DNA from: Pseudevernia furfuracea
Taxonomy: Eukaryota > Ascomycota > Lecanoromycetes > Lecanorales > Parmeliaceae
Length of the DNA: 64,000 nucleotides
Direction: 5' to 3'
Assembly: GCA_022315425.1 (NCBI GenBank)
Contig: JAIUPT010000036.1
Span: 310,001-374,000, forward strand
Shown: positions 21,384-32,467 of the stretch, piece by piece
Layout: each line of letters starts with the position of its first letter
How positions within the stretch are numbered: position 1 is the first letter of the stretch
The notes under the pieces: model-generated
What the model saw: the letters and a program-made list of their open reading frames with translations, nothing else
What the model was told of the DNA's origin: nothing
Databases searched by the model: none
Made by a program: the position numbers and the translations under genes

Positions 21384-23008
21384 TGCCTCAGAGGGTATTC
21401 AGCAGAGACGGGAGGTGAGGAAGATGCCCGTTCATCATGTGCTTCCAAGGAACCAGAGACGTAGGGATGTGTGATTTCGTTGGTAGTCCAGGGATCTAAC
21501 ACCGGCATGTTCCATTGCCAATCGGTGGATCTCTGAGCTGTCTGCTGTCCGCGGGCGGACAGAAGGCCTGACAGCCTCGGCGAAAGGCGTTGAAGTGGCG
21601 CTTGGACGTTCGGTCATCGGCGCATGAATAACTGGTACATGCTAGATACCGTAAGTGACATCCTCACTTCATTTGCAGGGCCTCGAGAGACATACATCGG
21701 ACGGACTCGAAAATGACACGGAATTCAAAGGGACCTCGGGGACACTCAAGGAGTCATTTCACACGGAGGACCCATTGAACTTGCCGGGATCTCCGGCATG
21801 TCGTGGCTTGCTAAAGCCGTTCTCGTGTGAGTGAGAGCGACTATCGTGCTATCTGGGAGGTCACTTCCATCGTCTGCCCCCAATGACCCAAAGTCCAGAT
21901 GGTCGTCAAATGGGAACTCCATAGTAAACGCGAGTCATCAGCGGCCCGGGTTAGGTATATGATAAGCACAACACTCGACCTTATCTTCGTAACCATCAAT
22001 GCGGTGGGGGCGGAGAAGGACGGAGCGATCCTCGGCTACATATGGCCAATGCTTTCGGCTAGATGCATGAGCAGGATCTCTGAATGCAGAATTCTGAGAC
22101 AGCGCGCGGAGTGCGAGGAATAAGTGAGTGTGGCATGAGAGGAAATGGTTGAGCGAGCAGTTCAACATCGAACAGGCGGAAGCCAGTAGGTTGGTACCAA
22201 GTCTACCTACAATGACCACGTTTTGGGGTTATGGGAGGCAGCGTGGTGATGAGCATTACGCTTTGTCGCGTCCTATTTTTTATCAGATCAAGCATCCACC
22301 AATCGTCGCTAGATCAATTCCGTGGCCATCTTTGGCCTCTCCAGTTCTCTATGTCAGCGACATTCGAGCTCGAACAGACTAGAATTTGGAGGTAGGAACG
22401 TAAGACAGATAATCATCTCGGCGAGAGACAGCAGTGGTGATCAAAAACGCATGTAAACTCATGGGGACAAGGGATGACTAGCTACCTTACATGAAGGAAC
22501 AATGGTCGAATATGCATGGAAAAAGTATGAAAGGAACTAGACATGCTGACACATCATTGTAAAATGCGTTCTCCGCTGAGCAAAGAAGCTAGAACTTAAT
22601 GAAATGGCATCGTGAACATAAGACAGTCACAGGCTTCAAGGAAATGGCTGAAAAAGAGCTATCGTAGATATTTTTGCTTGTCTTGCAACGACTGTAGTCT
22701 CATGTTGACACGGAATTCAATCTTTTGGAAGGTCTATTCGCGGGATAGTCGAGAAACATAGGTCATCAAATGCATGCGCTCTGCCTATACATCAGTTCTG
22801 AATGTACTGTTACAAAGCAGAGAGAGAGGAGAGCGCACATCCGATCAGACTCTCGACTCAAGCCTAAATATTAGTAAATTTACTGATACAAGAAGTAGTA
22901 GGTGCAGCTTCAGAAGCTTGTGAGACGACTACTCCAATCCTCATGCCTCCAAAACTCCTGGACGGATACCCTGAACTCAAACGCCCGCAGCGCTCTTACC
23001 ATGATTTT
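21384..23008. other. Intergenic, no supported gene
   Basis: 1.6 kb between the GIY-YIG-like gene's start and the Gtr2 stop. Short minus-strand frames at 21435-21617 and 21302-21508 could be upstream exons of the GIY-YIG-like gene, but I found no in-phase splice to it. Confidence 0.35.
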
Positions 23009-24462
23009 TCAACCGCGAGGAAAGACCTTCAATAGTGTATCCTGAAATGTCTGCATATTCTGGTCGACGAGAGCCTTGCCGGTCTCAAAATCGGGATCCT
23101 TAGAGATACCGATGAATGATAAATTCCTGCAAACGGTCAGTTTGACCTCCTGTCGAATCCGTGCTATCAGAGCGCTGACCTGTTGATCTCCTTGAGGTAC
23201 AAATGATAGCCTTTGATGTTGCTGACGAAGGACTCCGCACTTGGAGCTGCCACAGCTCTTGAGACATCGGTCTCTTGCTGATCTTTTCCTCGATCCCAGC
23301 CATACACCTCGGACATATCCACGATGATATCGATCAAGTCTGCGCAAAGCTCATAAGCTTTCATGTCTATAGGCGTGGTGTCTGAAGCAATATAGACTTT
23401 GCTGTAGACATCGAACAGGTAGGCCTTTTCGAATCTGCACGATGCCGAGACCGTGTTAAGCAGTGCCTCAAAGGTGGGAAGTTGAGGTACGAGTCCCTGC
23501 ATGACTTTGCTGAACGCCTCGAAAATGCTGTGATCGTAGATCGAAGTGCCGTAGTAGGTGATCGGTGGGTTTTCGAGGCCAGCATCGTAGAGGTCATCCG
23601 TGATGCGCTGGCGTACATCTCGCATTGTATCGTCGCGAAAGTCTTCAGTGAGAGAATCGACCTTATGGATAAAAACTGAGTACTTGATGTCGGGGTATGA
23701 ATGCTGTAAATGCAGGATCGTTTCTGTAAGCCGGCTGACTGGCTCCATGTAGTTGTCTATCGCGTCGAGCACCCATATCATTGCCCCAACACCGCCAAAG
23801 ATGCTTTCTGCGTCAAAGTCTGGGTCTAAGTAATCGATCTGGCCTGGTAGATCCCATACTTGAAAGTCCATAAATGAACTAGGAGCTTGCGTTAGTCAGC
23901 GCCCAAAAGCTCGAAGAAGGGCCGCTCACTGCATGGCCTCTTTGCGGATAGTGGTGGTGGTTTCCAGAAACAGCGTTTCGTGAGGTGCCATCTTACGAAA
24001 AACAACGTTCGATATCGATGACTTCCCACTCCTGCGGATGACAGTGAGTGTAAGAACGAATGTCTAGAAAATGCCAGCACATACCTTTTCAGACCCATCA
24101 GTAGTAGCCGTGGCTTGTGGTCGACATGCAGTAAATTTCCAGACTCCAGACCTCGATTCAATTCATTGACTGGGGTTGTCACATCGTGGTCTGTCGAGCT
24201 AATGCTTGCCTTCAAATTGTCTTCCGGCTTGGGAGAGTCCTGTGGAAAATCGACTAACGTTAGCCCGCTCGATCACATATTGCCAGGTATTGACTGTAGA
24301 TCATGCGTCTGTCCAGGTAGTTGTAGATCTGCCCAGGATAAAGCGCAATCCAAAAGCCAAGTCTTCGGAGCTATTATAAGGTAATCCCGAATTTCGGATA
24401 GAAGCTGCCTCTTTTTGTAACAAATCACTGACCTCTTCCACATCTCCAAAATTCCGCGACAT
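23009..24462 (-). CDS. GTR2: Rag GTPase Gtr2 (RagC/D orthologue)
   Basis: Clear exons are 24085-24239, 23930-24031, 23180-23878 and 23009-23126, with 51-53 nt introns. The P-loop GLKRSGKSS is split by an intron after KR. The switch region [10 protein letters not shown] is followed by [17 protein letters not shown] and [16 protein letters not shown]. The C-terminal roadblock half ends [20 protein letters not shown]. Gtr2 pairs with Gtr1 on the vacuole as part of the EGO/Ragulator system that passes amino-acid signals to TORC1. The 5' end is not fully resolved: an ATG at 24462 opens [10 protein letters not shown] before a GTCAGT donor, but the link from 24432 to 24239 needs one or more small exons that I could not fix. 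The gene diverges from the F-box gene. Confidence 0.9.
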
Positions 24463-24976
24463 TGTGGTTTTTGAACAGAGCCCTACCGAGTCTGCAGGAC
24501 GATTGCAGAACTGCTTGAGTTGCTAGAAAGCTCACATGACGAGCGATTTTCCGGCTAAATTTCGGGCCAACGACGAGTAACGAGTAGGTCCAATTCTAAT
24601 CCTTCGCTCGGGTTTCCCATATTAGCGTAGAACTGGTGAACGTATCATGTCCTTGCTCCTGACACCGCAAATTAGCTATTGCGTTCAAAAAGATAAGTGG
24701 CCAAGGGGCTGAGCAAGGCATGAGTGAGCCATCCTCTTGTCTGCGGTTCGGGGGAGCTCTTCGGGGAGGGCAGTTGCGCCTCCGTGAGGTATTGAATAAT
24801 ACTTTTTTGCGAGATTCTTTACCCTTTTAACCCACCATCATCCAATTTCACTTCACTTCACCCCAACACTCGACATCTTTTTCTAATAACGTCTATAACA
24901 ACGGCAGCGGGATCACAACCTTTCATCGTTTGAATGCTCCTCCGCCATCAATGTGTATTCGGATAACGTCTTGAAG
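24463..24976. promoter_or_regulatory. Divergent promoter between Gtr2 and the F-box gene
   Basis: 514 bp between start codons pointing away from each other. The right half has a pyrimidine-rich stretch (CACTTCACTTCACCCC, about 24850) typical of a fungal transcription start for the F-box gene. Confidence 0.45.
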
Positions 24977-26940
24977 ATGTTCGTCTGCCTGAAAGCTTCG
25001 AAGCTCACCAAGCTTCCGGTAGAAACCTTAGAGCATATCGCCTCATATGTTTGTAAAGCCATGGATGTATCCCTCCAGAACACGAACCCTAGCTGATAGG
25101 TGTCAGCTCTACCGGCCTTCCCAACTCAACAATCTAAGCAGAAGCTGCAAACAGCTCAACTATGTCATGCGGCCCAGGCTCTACAGAGAATTTTCTATAG
25201 TCCTTCCCCGTTACTGGTCATCGGTAATGTTTCTGGAAAACCTTCTAGAGTCTGGTGCAGAAGGGTTGCAATTCACAAAGAGTATCACGATCTCTATGCG
25301 CAATGATGAACTTGGGGTACCATCTGAGTCGTACGATCATGAGGATGACGGTTTGGACTTCGATCATGAAGATTACTGGGAGGACGAAGAGGATGACCTT
25401 GGTCAAAAGCAATACCAACCTAGAGTGCTAAACACCCTCCTAAGGTTGCTGATTAGCAAAGTCCCGAACGGGTGCCTGCAAACCTTCCGGTGAGTCGTTC
25501 ATCCAGTCGTTCACCCCACTCAGTCTTGGATTACAACACGGCTCATGGTTACACATGCAGCTGGTGTCACACCACCAGAATTTCAAAAACAACGCTTGAG
25601 CTTGTCGCTGGACGTCACGGCCGCTGCCTCACAACCCTCCAAATCTACAACATGTCCAGTTGTCCCTTCGACCGAGGAGTGGACTTTTCCGCACTCACAA
25701 CACTTGATGTTGGAGACATGGTTCCGTACTGCACGATGTTCTGGCCGGCAAACTCTGTGGCCAACAGCCACAAATCTTTAACTCATCTGAAATTTGGCTG
25801 CGAAACATATCTTGGCAGGCAAGGAGTCTTAGACTCGAGCGAAGCATTGAACTTTACCTGGAGTCTGGATGCCGAAATACGCGACAGCCTGCCAACCTGC
25901 TCCCAGAAATCCAGCAAGCCTGACGAAGAGTCAAGTCTATCAACGTCGATTTTGACCCTCGAATCGCTCCACCTCGTTGGGATTAATTGCGGCTTTACTC
26001 CTGAGATTGGGGCGCCCATGATGTTGGACACTGACAAGCTTACTTCGCTTTGCTTGGAGTCTTGTTTCAATCTGGGACAAATTTTCCCCGCGCCATCTCC
26101 TCCGAGAAGTCCTAATGCTCCGCCGTTGTTACCTCAACTTCGTAGCTTCAGATTAAGGCATGAGGATTCCGACGCGTCATTCCAAGATGGCTTAAAAGCC
26201 TTCCTGCTTGCCACAAAAGGCTTTGTACACCTAGCTGTCCTGCTTGAAGGGTCCGGTCCGTTCTTGCCCCCAGACTGCGTCGTCGGTAACCACGGATCCA
26301 CTCTGCAGACGTTAGTTTGGGACCAAAGGCAGGGACCACGGAAAAAGCTTGATGAATCCACCGATTCAGCTACTCCAGCCATGATGGTCAGGCCCCTCCA
26401 CAAGATCGCTTGGGAATGCCCTAATCTACGGGAGCTTGGGTTGGCCGTGAACATTCTCACGAATTATACCGACGATGAAGATCACGATGTAAGTCAACTT
26501 CAGGCGTCTTCACAGAAAGCAAAAGCTTATTCGTCCGGAAGTTTCATCCTTATCACATAAGTCATTTGAGAAATCTCAAGACTTTAAATATCCGCATTCT
26601 ACCAACCCAGAAAGCAGATGCGAAGACCACGTCCTTTCCAAAAATCCATGCAGCCATTGCAATGGACGTTGTCAATGCGCTCTTATCATACGATACACGT
26701 CTCGAAACCATTGGACTTGGCTCAACGACTTGGACAGATATTTGGCAAGGACGATCATGTAAGCCTCGCAGCACCCGTTGCGAAACTTATCTTTGCCCTC
26801 GAATCTATCACGTTGATTATCCTGTCAACCTGCGAGGGGAACGCCAACCTTTGATCACTCAGATAGCTCAGGGAACAGCTACTGAGGCGAAGGAATACTC
26901 TTCGAACCTACGCATCTTCGAGCCCTACTGGCTGGCTTAG
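24977..26940 (+). CDS. F-box / leucine-rich-like protein, 593 aa
   Basis: Four exons fit by phase: 24977-25048, 25107-25489, 25561-26488 and 26542-26940. Joining exons 1 and 2 gives a good F-box across the splice site: LTKLPVETLEHIASYLYRPS followed by LNNLSRSCKQLNYVMRPRLY. The remainder has irregular leucine-rich stretches (LTTLQIYN, LTTLDVGD, LTHLKFG, LESLHLVGINC, LRNLKTLNIRIL), as in fungal F-box substrate receptors. An acidic insert (about residues 115-140, EDDGLDFDHEDYWEDEEDD) separates the F-box from the repeats. The F-box predicts binding to Skp1 in an SCF ubiquitin ligase; the substrate is unknown. The last acceptor (GGAAG at 26541) was chosen because it restores phase. Confidence 0.75.
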
Positions 26941-27384
26941 CACCATCCCGAAGCATTCTCCGGTCGAGAATACGATCCTGAAACCTCGAACACCTTGTGG
27001 CTTCTGTGCACCTCCCCTTAGGCTTTGACTGAGCTCCGCGAAAGAAGGCTTGAGAACATTTATGGCTTCGGACCACTCTGAAAGATCTCTAGAGGTACGC
27101 CTAGAAGGGTGGACTTGCTAGTCGAGTAGTATGTTGCAGTCGAGAAGTGCTATTGCAAAGAGTCCAGACATACGAAACATGTCTTTAGGATAGAGCAACA
27201 GCATACGATGGCAGTAGAAATGCTCGCCGGATACTAGAAGTGTGTACAATCATGCAGTGTTCATTGCAATTGTAGATCGAGCCTGGCAAGTGATTCATTT
27301 CGGCATGCCCTGATGACCCTTTCAATCCCGAGGGCAGCATCGGGCATATTGCACAAACTCCAATTTGATATCTAACTCCTACAT
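26941..27384. other. Convergent intergenic space
   Basis: 444 bp between the F-box gene's stop and the TCTP stop. It probably holds both 3' untranslated regions; no gene or clear repeat is seen. Confidence 0.4.
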
Positions 27385-28145
27385 CTAAACCTTCATCTGC
27401 GACAAGCCATGCTTCCAGATAATGACATATGGTGTAATACCATCCTCGCGGTAGTTGAGGAACACGACCCTGTGAAGCAACATCAGCATAGATTCGAGGT
27501 TGGCAGTCCACCGGGTTGACGGAGACACATACATTCCATCAGGGTCCATAGACTCGCCGGTGTAGAAGTCCAAGTCGGCGAAATTGGGCACAATATTCTT
27601 AGTGTAGTATCCTTGCACGCCCTTCTGGAACGTCTTGATGAACTCCTCATCCTTGCCAGACTCCTTGAGCTTCTCTACGACCTTCTTCAAATACCCTAAT
27701 CATCAAATCAACATCAGCGAAACCAGTTGACAGGATAACCAGCAGTAACGCACCCTTGAACTGTCCCTGGAAATCCTTCTTCGTAGCAAACGCCCTCTGC
27801 CCACTCGACTCGTCACCCAAGAAGTTCAGCCTAAACCCATCAACAACATCGATGACCTGCTTCGTCCCCTCCTCGAGCGCCTCGTCTTGTTCTTCGGCAG
27901 AAGGGTTGGCGCCAATGTCGATATTATCAGCGCCCTTTGTGACCTTCCTGCAGTTGACTTCGTAGACGACATCATCGACTTCCTTAAGGTCGTAGGTATC
28001 GGAGATGATCTCGTCGCCAGATACGATGTCCTATGCAGTAGATAGTCAGCAACTGTGCGCCCAAGGTGTGGATTCTCTGGCCGGTCTGGCATGCTGGCAA
28101 GGCGGGGCACCACGCGGTAAGGCTACGAACCTTGTAGATGATCAT
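27385..28145 (-). CDS. TMA19: Translationally controlled tumour protein homologue (TCTP/Tma19), 179 aa
   Basis: Four exons join in phase: 28131-28145, 27754-28030, 27533-27695 and 27385-27469. The product begins MIIYKDIVSGDEIISDTYDL and continues with GANPSAEEQDEALEEGTKQV and a LNFLGDES segment. The last exons read YLKKVVEKLKESGKDEEFIK and VVFLNYREDGITPYVIIWKH. Both signature regions of TCTP are present and the length is close to the usual 168-172 aa. TCTP is an abundant cytoplasmic protein that associates with ribosomes and stress responses in yeast. The very short first exon with an early intron is typical of highly expressed fungal genes. Divergent from SUR2. Confidence 0.95.
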
Positions 28146-28625
28146 GATGAGAGCTGCTTGATTTCCAAGTGTCTATAAGCAATTCGAGAAGAGGGGGATG
28201 TTCAGATCAGCTCAGGAGTGGTGTTCAACGTCGATGGAGAAGGAAAATTCCTTCGACATGGCAAATCACAATTGGAATTCGTGGTGGGGTGAAAATCGCA
28301 GAAGCCGGGTATTAGCCGGCCGAGGCGCTTGCTGCATCGAGCTAGAGCAGGATATCGCACGAGTGGCAAATTAGTGACGTCCAACCGCAGCAGAGGCACG
28401 GAGATTCACTTCTTTCTTCTCCGTCTCTACACACTCCTTTGTTTTACTTACATTCACGCTGTCTTCGCTACCCTCATCGTCGCAATATCACTATACAACT
28501 TTGAATACTTTGAACTTCCTCTGAGCTCAATTTTCATTGGGCTCTTGTCATTCACGGCCGCGAAGGCCCAATCACCCCCGCGTGCCGAGTCAGCAACACA
28601 TTTTTGACCGCTCGGTAACAGCCCG
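28146..28625. promoter_or_regulatory. Divergent promoter between TCTP and the sphinganine hydroxylase
   Basis: 480 bp separate the two start codons, so regulatory sites are probably shared. The SUR2 side has pyrimidine-rich stretches around 28405-28445. No TATA box is obvious. Confidence 0.5.
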
Positions 28626-30169
28626 ATGGCTACAGCATCAGCCATGGATGGTTTTTCGAACCTTCCGCCTCTCCCAGAATACCACCTCACTCCGCTTCCG
28701 TCCCTACTTCCTCCAATACCCGACAAGCTCCTCACTCTCCTGTTACCAATCTTCGCCTACTGGGGCCTCTCGATGTTCTTCCACTGGATTGACACAAAAG
28801 ACTATTTCCCACAATACCGACTACACACACCCGCCGAAGTCTCAAAGCGAAACAAGGTCTCGAGATGGGAGGTCATACGAGATGTTCTTATACAGCAGGT
28901 CGTGCAGACGGCTGTAGGATGGGTGCTTGGTATGACGGAACCAGACGATTTCTTTGGGAAGGAGCAATATGATGTTGCGGTGTGGGCGAGGCGAATCAGG
29001 ATTGCCGAGAGGAGCGTTCCAGGATTGCTGGCTACCGTGGGCCTGGACGCTAGGGGATTGGCCAAGAACCTCGGAGCGTCGCATCCAATGCTCGCCGGTG
29101 CGCTTCAGGGAGGGCAGTACCCGTCGCTGGAGAAATTGAGCGCTGTTGACAGTGCTTCAAAACTGTGTACGCCTGATTTTGCCGGCTGGGAGCTCATGCT
29201 TGCTTCTGCAATCTACTGGGTTCTGGTACCCGCGCTCCAATTCGGCCTGGCGATTCTGGTGGTGGACACATGGCAGTACTTCCTGCATCGGGCGATGCAT
29301 ATGAACAAGTGGCTATACAGTAGGTTCTTGTAAGCTTGGCGTCGACTTGAAAAATGCTGACTGGTGAAATAGCCACATTCCACTCACGCCACCACCGCCT
29401 GTATGTACCCTACGCCTACGGCGCCCTCTACAATCACCCATTTGAAGGGTTTTTGTTGGACACGCTTGGCGCAAGTATAGCATATAAGCTCGCCGGGATG
29501 AACACGCGACAAGGAATGGTATTCTTTACGGGCTCGACCATCAAAACTGTGGACGATCACTGTGGATATGCTTTGCCCTGGGACCCTCTGCAACACATCA
29601 CCTCAAACAATGCCGGCTATCACGATGTGCACCATCAGAGCTGGGGTATCAAGACGAACTTCTCGCAGCCATTCTTTACTTTCTGGGACCGACTTCTCGG
29701 AACGGTCTGGACCGGCGGAGACGTTTCTGCCCGCTACGAGCGCTCGCGTCTCGCTGCACAGAAGGCTTTCGACGTGGACAACGAGAAGACCACAATCACA
29801 CATTCCAACCCCGCGAACAGCGCTACCCAAGACCCAAAGCCCTACGAAAACGAACTTCGAGAGGCTACTGATCTACCGTCCATACCCATTCAAAACCGCC
29901 AGCCTCAGCCTCCATCCGGAAAAGCCGAGCTCCAAGCAGCAGGCTCACGGCAGCAAATCCTTGATGACCAAAAGGACGGTGGGCCAAGTGTGCTAGCGGA
30001 TGAAGCGTACGAGGAGAAAGAGGCGAGAAACTTCCTGAGGCGGAGTCCGAGGAAGAGAGCAACTAGCACGCTATCGTCCAAAGACGGCTTCAAAGGTTTG
30101 AGGGATCGGGTACCGACCAGTATGCATGGAAGGGCAGGGGGCATCATCGGAGTTGACGGGAGCAGATAG
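28626..30169 (+). CDS. SUR2: Sphinganine C4-hydroxylase (SUR2-type sterol desaturase family), 496 aa
   Basis: Two exons, 28626-29319 and 29373-30169, join in phase 1. The di-iron histidine motifs of the fatty acid hydroxylase/sterol desaturase family are all present: HRAMH at about residue 221, HSRHH at 235 and HDVHH at 315. The intron lies between the first two. Membrane spans are visible at about residues 38-53 and 195-220. SUR2 makes phytosphingosine from dihydrosphingosine in the ER. The N-terminal half carries an insert (about residues 95-185, with EPDDFFGKEQYDV), and the C-terminal 130 residues are a disordered, charged extension not needed for the fold. Other members of the family are possible, but the arrangement fits SUR2 best. 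Confidence 0.88.
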
Positions 30170-30724
30170 CGTCGCTCATCGGGTTCATTCGAATGATCTG
30201 CTAATGGGGTGATGTTTACATGTACAAAACCGACGTTCGTTCTGGGGTTTGAGGCTGAATCGTCGGCCGGTGTATGATTCGTGTGTTGTACTCTCGAGAA
30301 TGGAGTCTCTCGGTTGGGACAACGTGTATACTGTTTCTCAGAGGAGGCGCTCGATTGCGGAAAACACCTTCTGCATTGGAGGGGAGGAGGAGACTCATTA
30401 TTCAATCAGTCAATCTGCCTAGAATTACTCGTGTCTTTACATGGTCTGGACAATCGACGTGATGCAACGGCAACAACGGCGCTCGACTTGTTTCATGTCT
30501 AGATCCCACGGGAGGAGGATTCTATGGTAACGCGTAAATTCACACAAGCCATCGAGATTTCATGCTTGGAAAACTAAACTCAATCCCAACTCCCAACTCC
30601 CAAACTCCCAACTCCCAACTCCCAACACCGACCCATCCCCACTCCAAACCCACCCCCAACATCCAACTCTAAAAACCCACCCACCCATCAACAGCCCCCT
30701 CAACGTCCGCCCCCCCTCCCCACC
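30170..30724. other. Convergent intergenic space with CCCAACT-type short repeats
   Basis: No gene. At about 30583-30627 the unit AACTCCC is repeated about six times with small spacing changes, and the next 90 bp remain C/A-rich. Confidence 0.6.
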
Positions 30725-32467
30725 TCAAGGTTCCGGATAGCGTTGGAACTGCAACGTAGTCTGCACGCTCGGCCGCCGACCGACCAGGAGCTGATAGGTC
30801 CTCGCCCAATCGCTCGCCCTCTTTGCGCGCTCATTCCTCCCCCCTTCTTCTTGTTCTTCTTGTTCTTCTTCTTCCTCGTTGGAGATGAATGAAGGAGAAG
30901 GAGGAGAAAGAGAAGGAGGAGGAGAAGGAGAGGAAGAAGAAGAAGAAGAAGAAGGAGAAGGAGGAGAAGAAGAAGGAGAGGAAGAAGGAGAGGAGGAAGA
31001 AGAATGGGTTTGACCGGGGTGGTGTACCCTTGTTGTTGTTGCTGTTATCGATCGGAGATAGTCTTTGATGAGACTCTCCTCTTCGATGCCGCGGATAGTT
31101 TCCGAGGAGGAGAAGCGGGTCGTTTCCGACTCGTCATCATCGCCACAACCATCCGTCGTCTCGTCTGGAGGAGGTCCGTCGTCCAGGGCGTCTTCATCCA
31201 CAACAGCTGCTTCCGCCCCTCCTTCTCCTCCTTCTTCCCCTCCCTCCTCCTCCGCAATCGCGGCGTCCAATTCCGCTTCATCCGCACGCTCCATGCGCAG
31301 GGCGTCGCAGAAATCGCAGCCCTCGCCGGGTTGGTGGCCGGGGACTTGGGCATCCTCGGGCACGGCTTCGTGCACGCGGTTTTCCCTCCTCCAGCGCTGG
31401 ACGCGGACTCGGTCGTGTCCGATGGACTTGCCCTCCGTTCTCCACAGCCGGTCGTAATCCACGCCTTTGCCCGGGCAGGGTTCGAGCCACGCCAGGCTCG
31501 CCGGCCACGGGTGAGCTCTGTGCTTGCGTCCCTTGACGGAGATGGTCAATGCTTTGACCGCCTCGGGGTTTTGGAAGAAATGACTCAACGTACACGCCGG
31601 GCAGGTGGGTTCCATGCTGACGATGCTGCTCGTGTCGGTGACGCTGGTGAAGATGTCTTGGTAGGGTTGGAGGGTCGAGAGTAGACGTTCGGTCTTCTTC
31701 GAGATCAATTCCTGGGGAGCCGTCCTCAGCTTGTCGAGTTGAGGCCCGATTTCGTGCGCTACGACTTCTGTCAGTTCATCGATATATTTCTGCTCGTACC
31801 AGATGTGGGCATTACAGAAACTGATCGGAACAGCCGAAAACTGCCTTCGACTGACGTCTAGGGCGCCCACGATACTGGAGAGCATGGGTGTGTCAACAGG
31901 GAGAGAGAGGGTGTACGTGAGGGCGGCTATTTGGGTCGGCTGTAGGGTGGAGTGGCCGGGTGGTGGACGTCCCCAGAGCAGGCGGCTTGTAGTGGTCGAG
32001 AAGTATGAGAGAGCACGCTTGCGACGAAGGTTGGTGTTGGATGCTGCGGGAGCCGACGATTTCGGAGGGAGTGTGATGGCCGTAGAAGCGGACCGAATGA
32101 GTTTCGACGTGGACGTTGCCGAGGTCATAGTTGAGGCACGCACGTTAGAGGCTTTGGAGGTTTTGGAGGCGACAGTTGGAGGGCGCAAAGTGGAACTTGT
32201 AGAAGCGGACATGCTTTTTTCGCGACTTGTGGACGCAGTGGAAGCGGATCGAATTATCTTGGACATGGTGGTTGCCGAGCTGACAGTTGAAGCACGCATA
32301 GAAGAGTATGAGGGCGGACGCGTAGATCTTGTTGATGCAGAGCCACTCCGGTGAGAGGGTTCATAATTGGATGAGCCGGCGACAGAGAGGCCGCGGGAGA
32401 TGGTGCTGCCGAGACCCATGGTCGCTGAACAGGGGATGTGAATGGGTCTTGGGTGAAAGAGATTCAC
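30725..32467 (-). CDS. Ser-rich, low-complexity protein of unknown function, about 565-580 aa
   Basis: A single long minus-strand frame. Two in-frame starts are possible, 32467 and 32419; the latter (MGLGSTISRGLSVAGSS) looks more like a protein start. Residues 1-150 are Ser/Thr/Ala-rich with repeats of the type ASTSSATSTSKLIRSAS. A globular central part (about 170-400) has a CPAC pair, conserved-looking aromatic residues and a CDFC pair. The C-terminal part holds an acidic run, a stretch of Ser/Pro of more than 50 residues encoded by GAA/GGA triplets on the plus strand, and an EEEEEQEEQEE run. The Cys pairs might bind zinc. No family recognised. Confidence 0.65.
   Translation of the reverse strand: MNLFHPRPIHIPCSATMGLGSTISRGLSVAGSSNYEPSHRSGSASTRSTRPPSYSSMRASTVSSATTMSKIIRSASTASTSREKSMSASTSSTLRPPTVASKTSKASNVRASTMTSATSTSKLIRSASTAITLPPKSSAPAASNTNLRRKRALSYFSTTTSRLLWGRPPPGHSTLQPTQIAALTYTLSLPVDTPMLSSIVGALDVSRRQFSAVPISFCNAHIWYEQKYIDELTEVVAHEIGPQLDKLRTAPQELISKKTERLLSTLQPYQDIFTSVTDTSSIVSMEPTCPACTLSHFFQNPEAVKALTISVKGRKHRAHPWPASLAWLEPCPGKGVDYDRLWRTEGKSIGHDRVRVQRWRRENRVHEAVPEDAQVPGHQPGEGCDFCDALRMERADEAELDAAIAEEEGGEEGGEGGAEAAVVDEDALDDGPPPDETTDGCGDDDESETTRFSSSETIRGIEEESLIKDYLRSITATTTRVHHPGQTHSSSSSPSSSPSSSPPSPSSSSSSSSPSPPPSLSPPSPSFISNEEEEEQEEQEEGGRNERAKRASDWARTYQLLVGRRPSVQTTLQFQRYPEP

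Noticed and set aside
31004..31684. 226-codon plus-strand frame
   Set aside because: It is the antisense shadow of the Ser-rich minus-strand gene (30725-32467), kept open by its biased codons.
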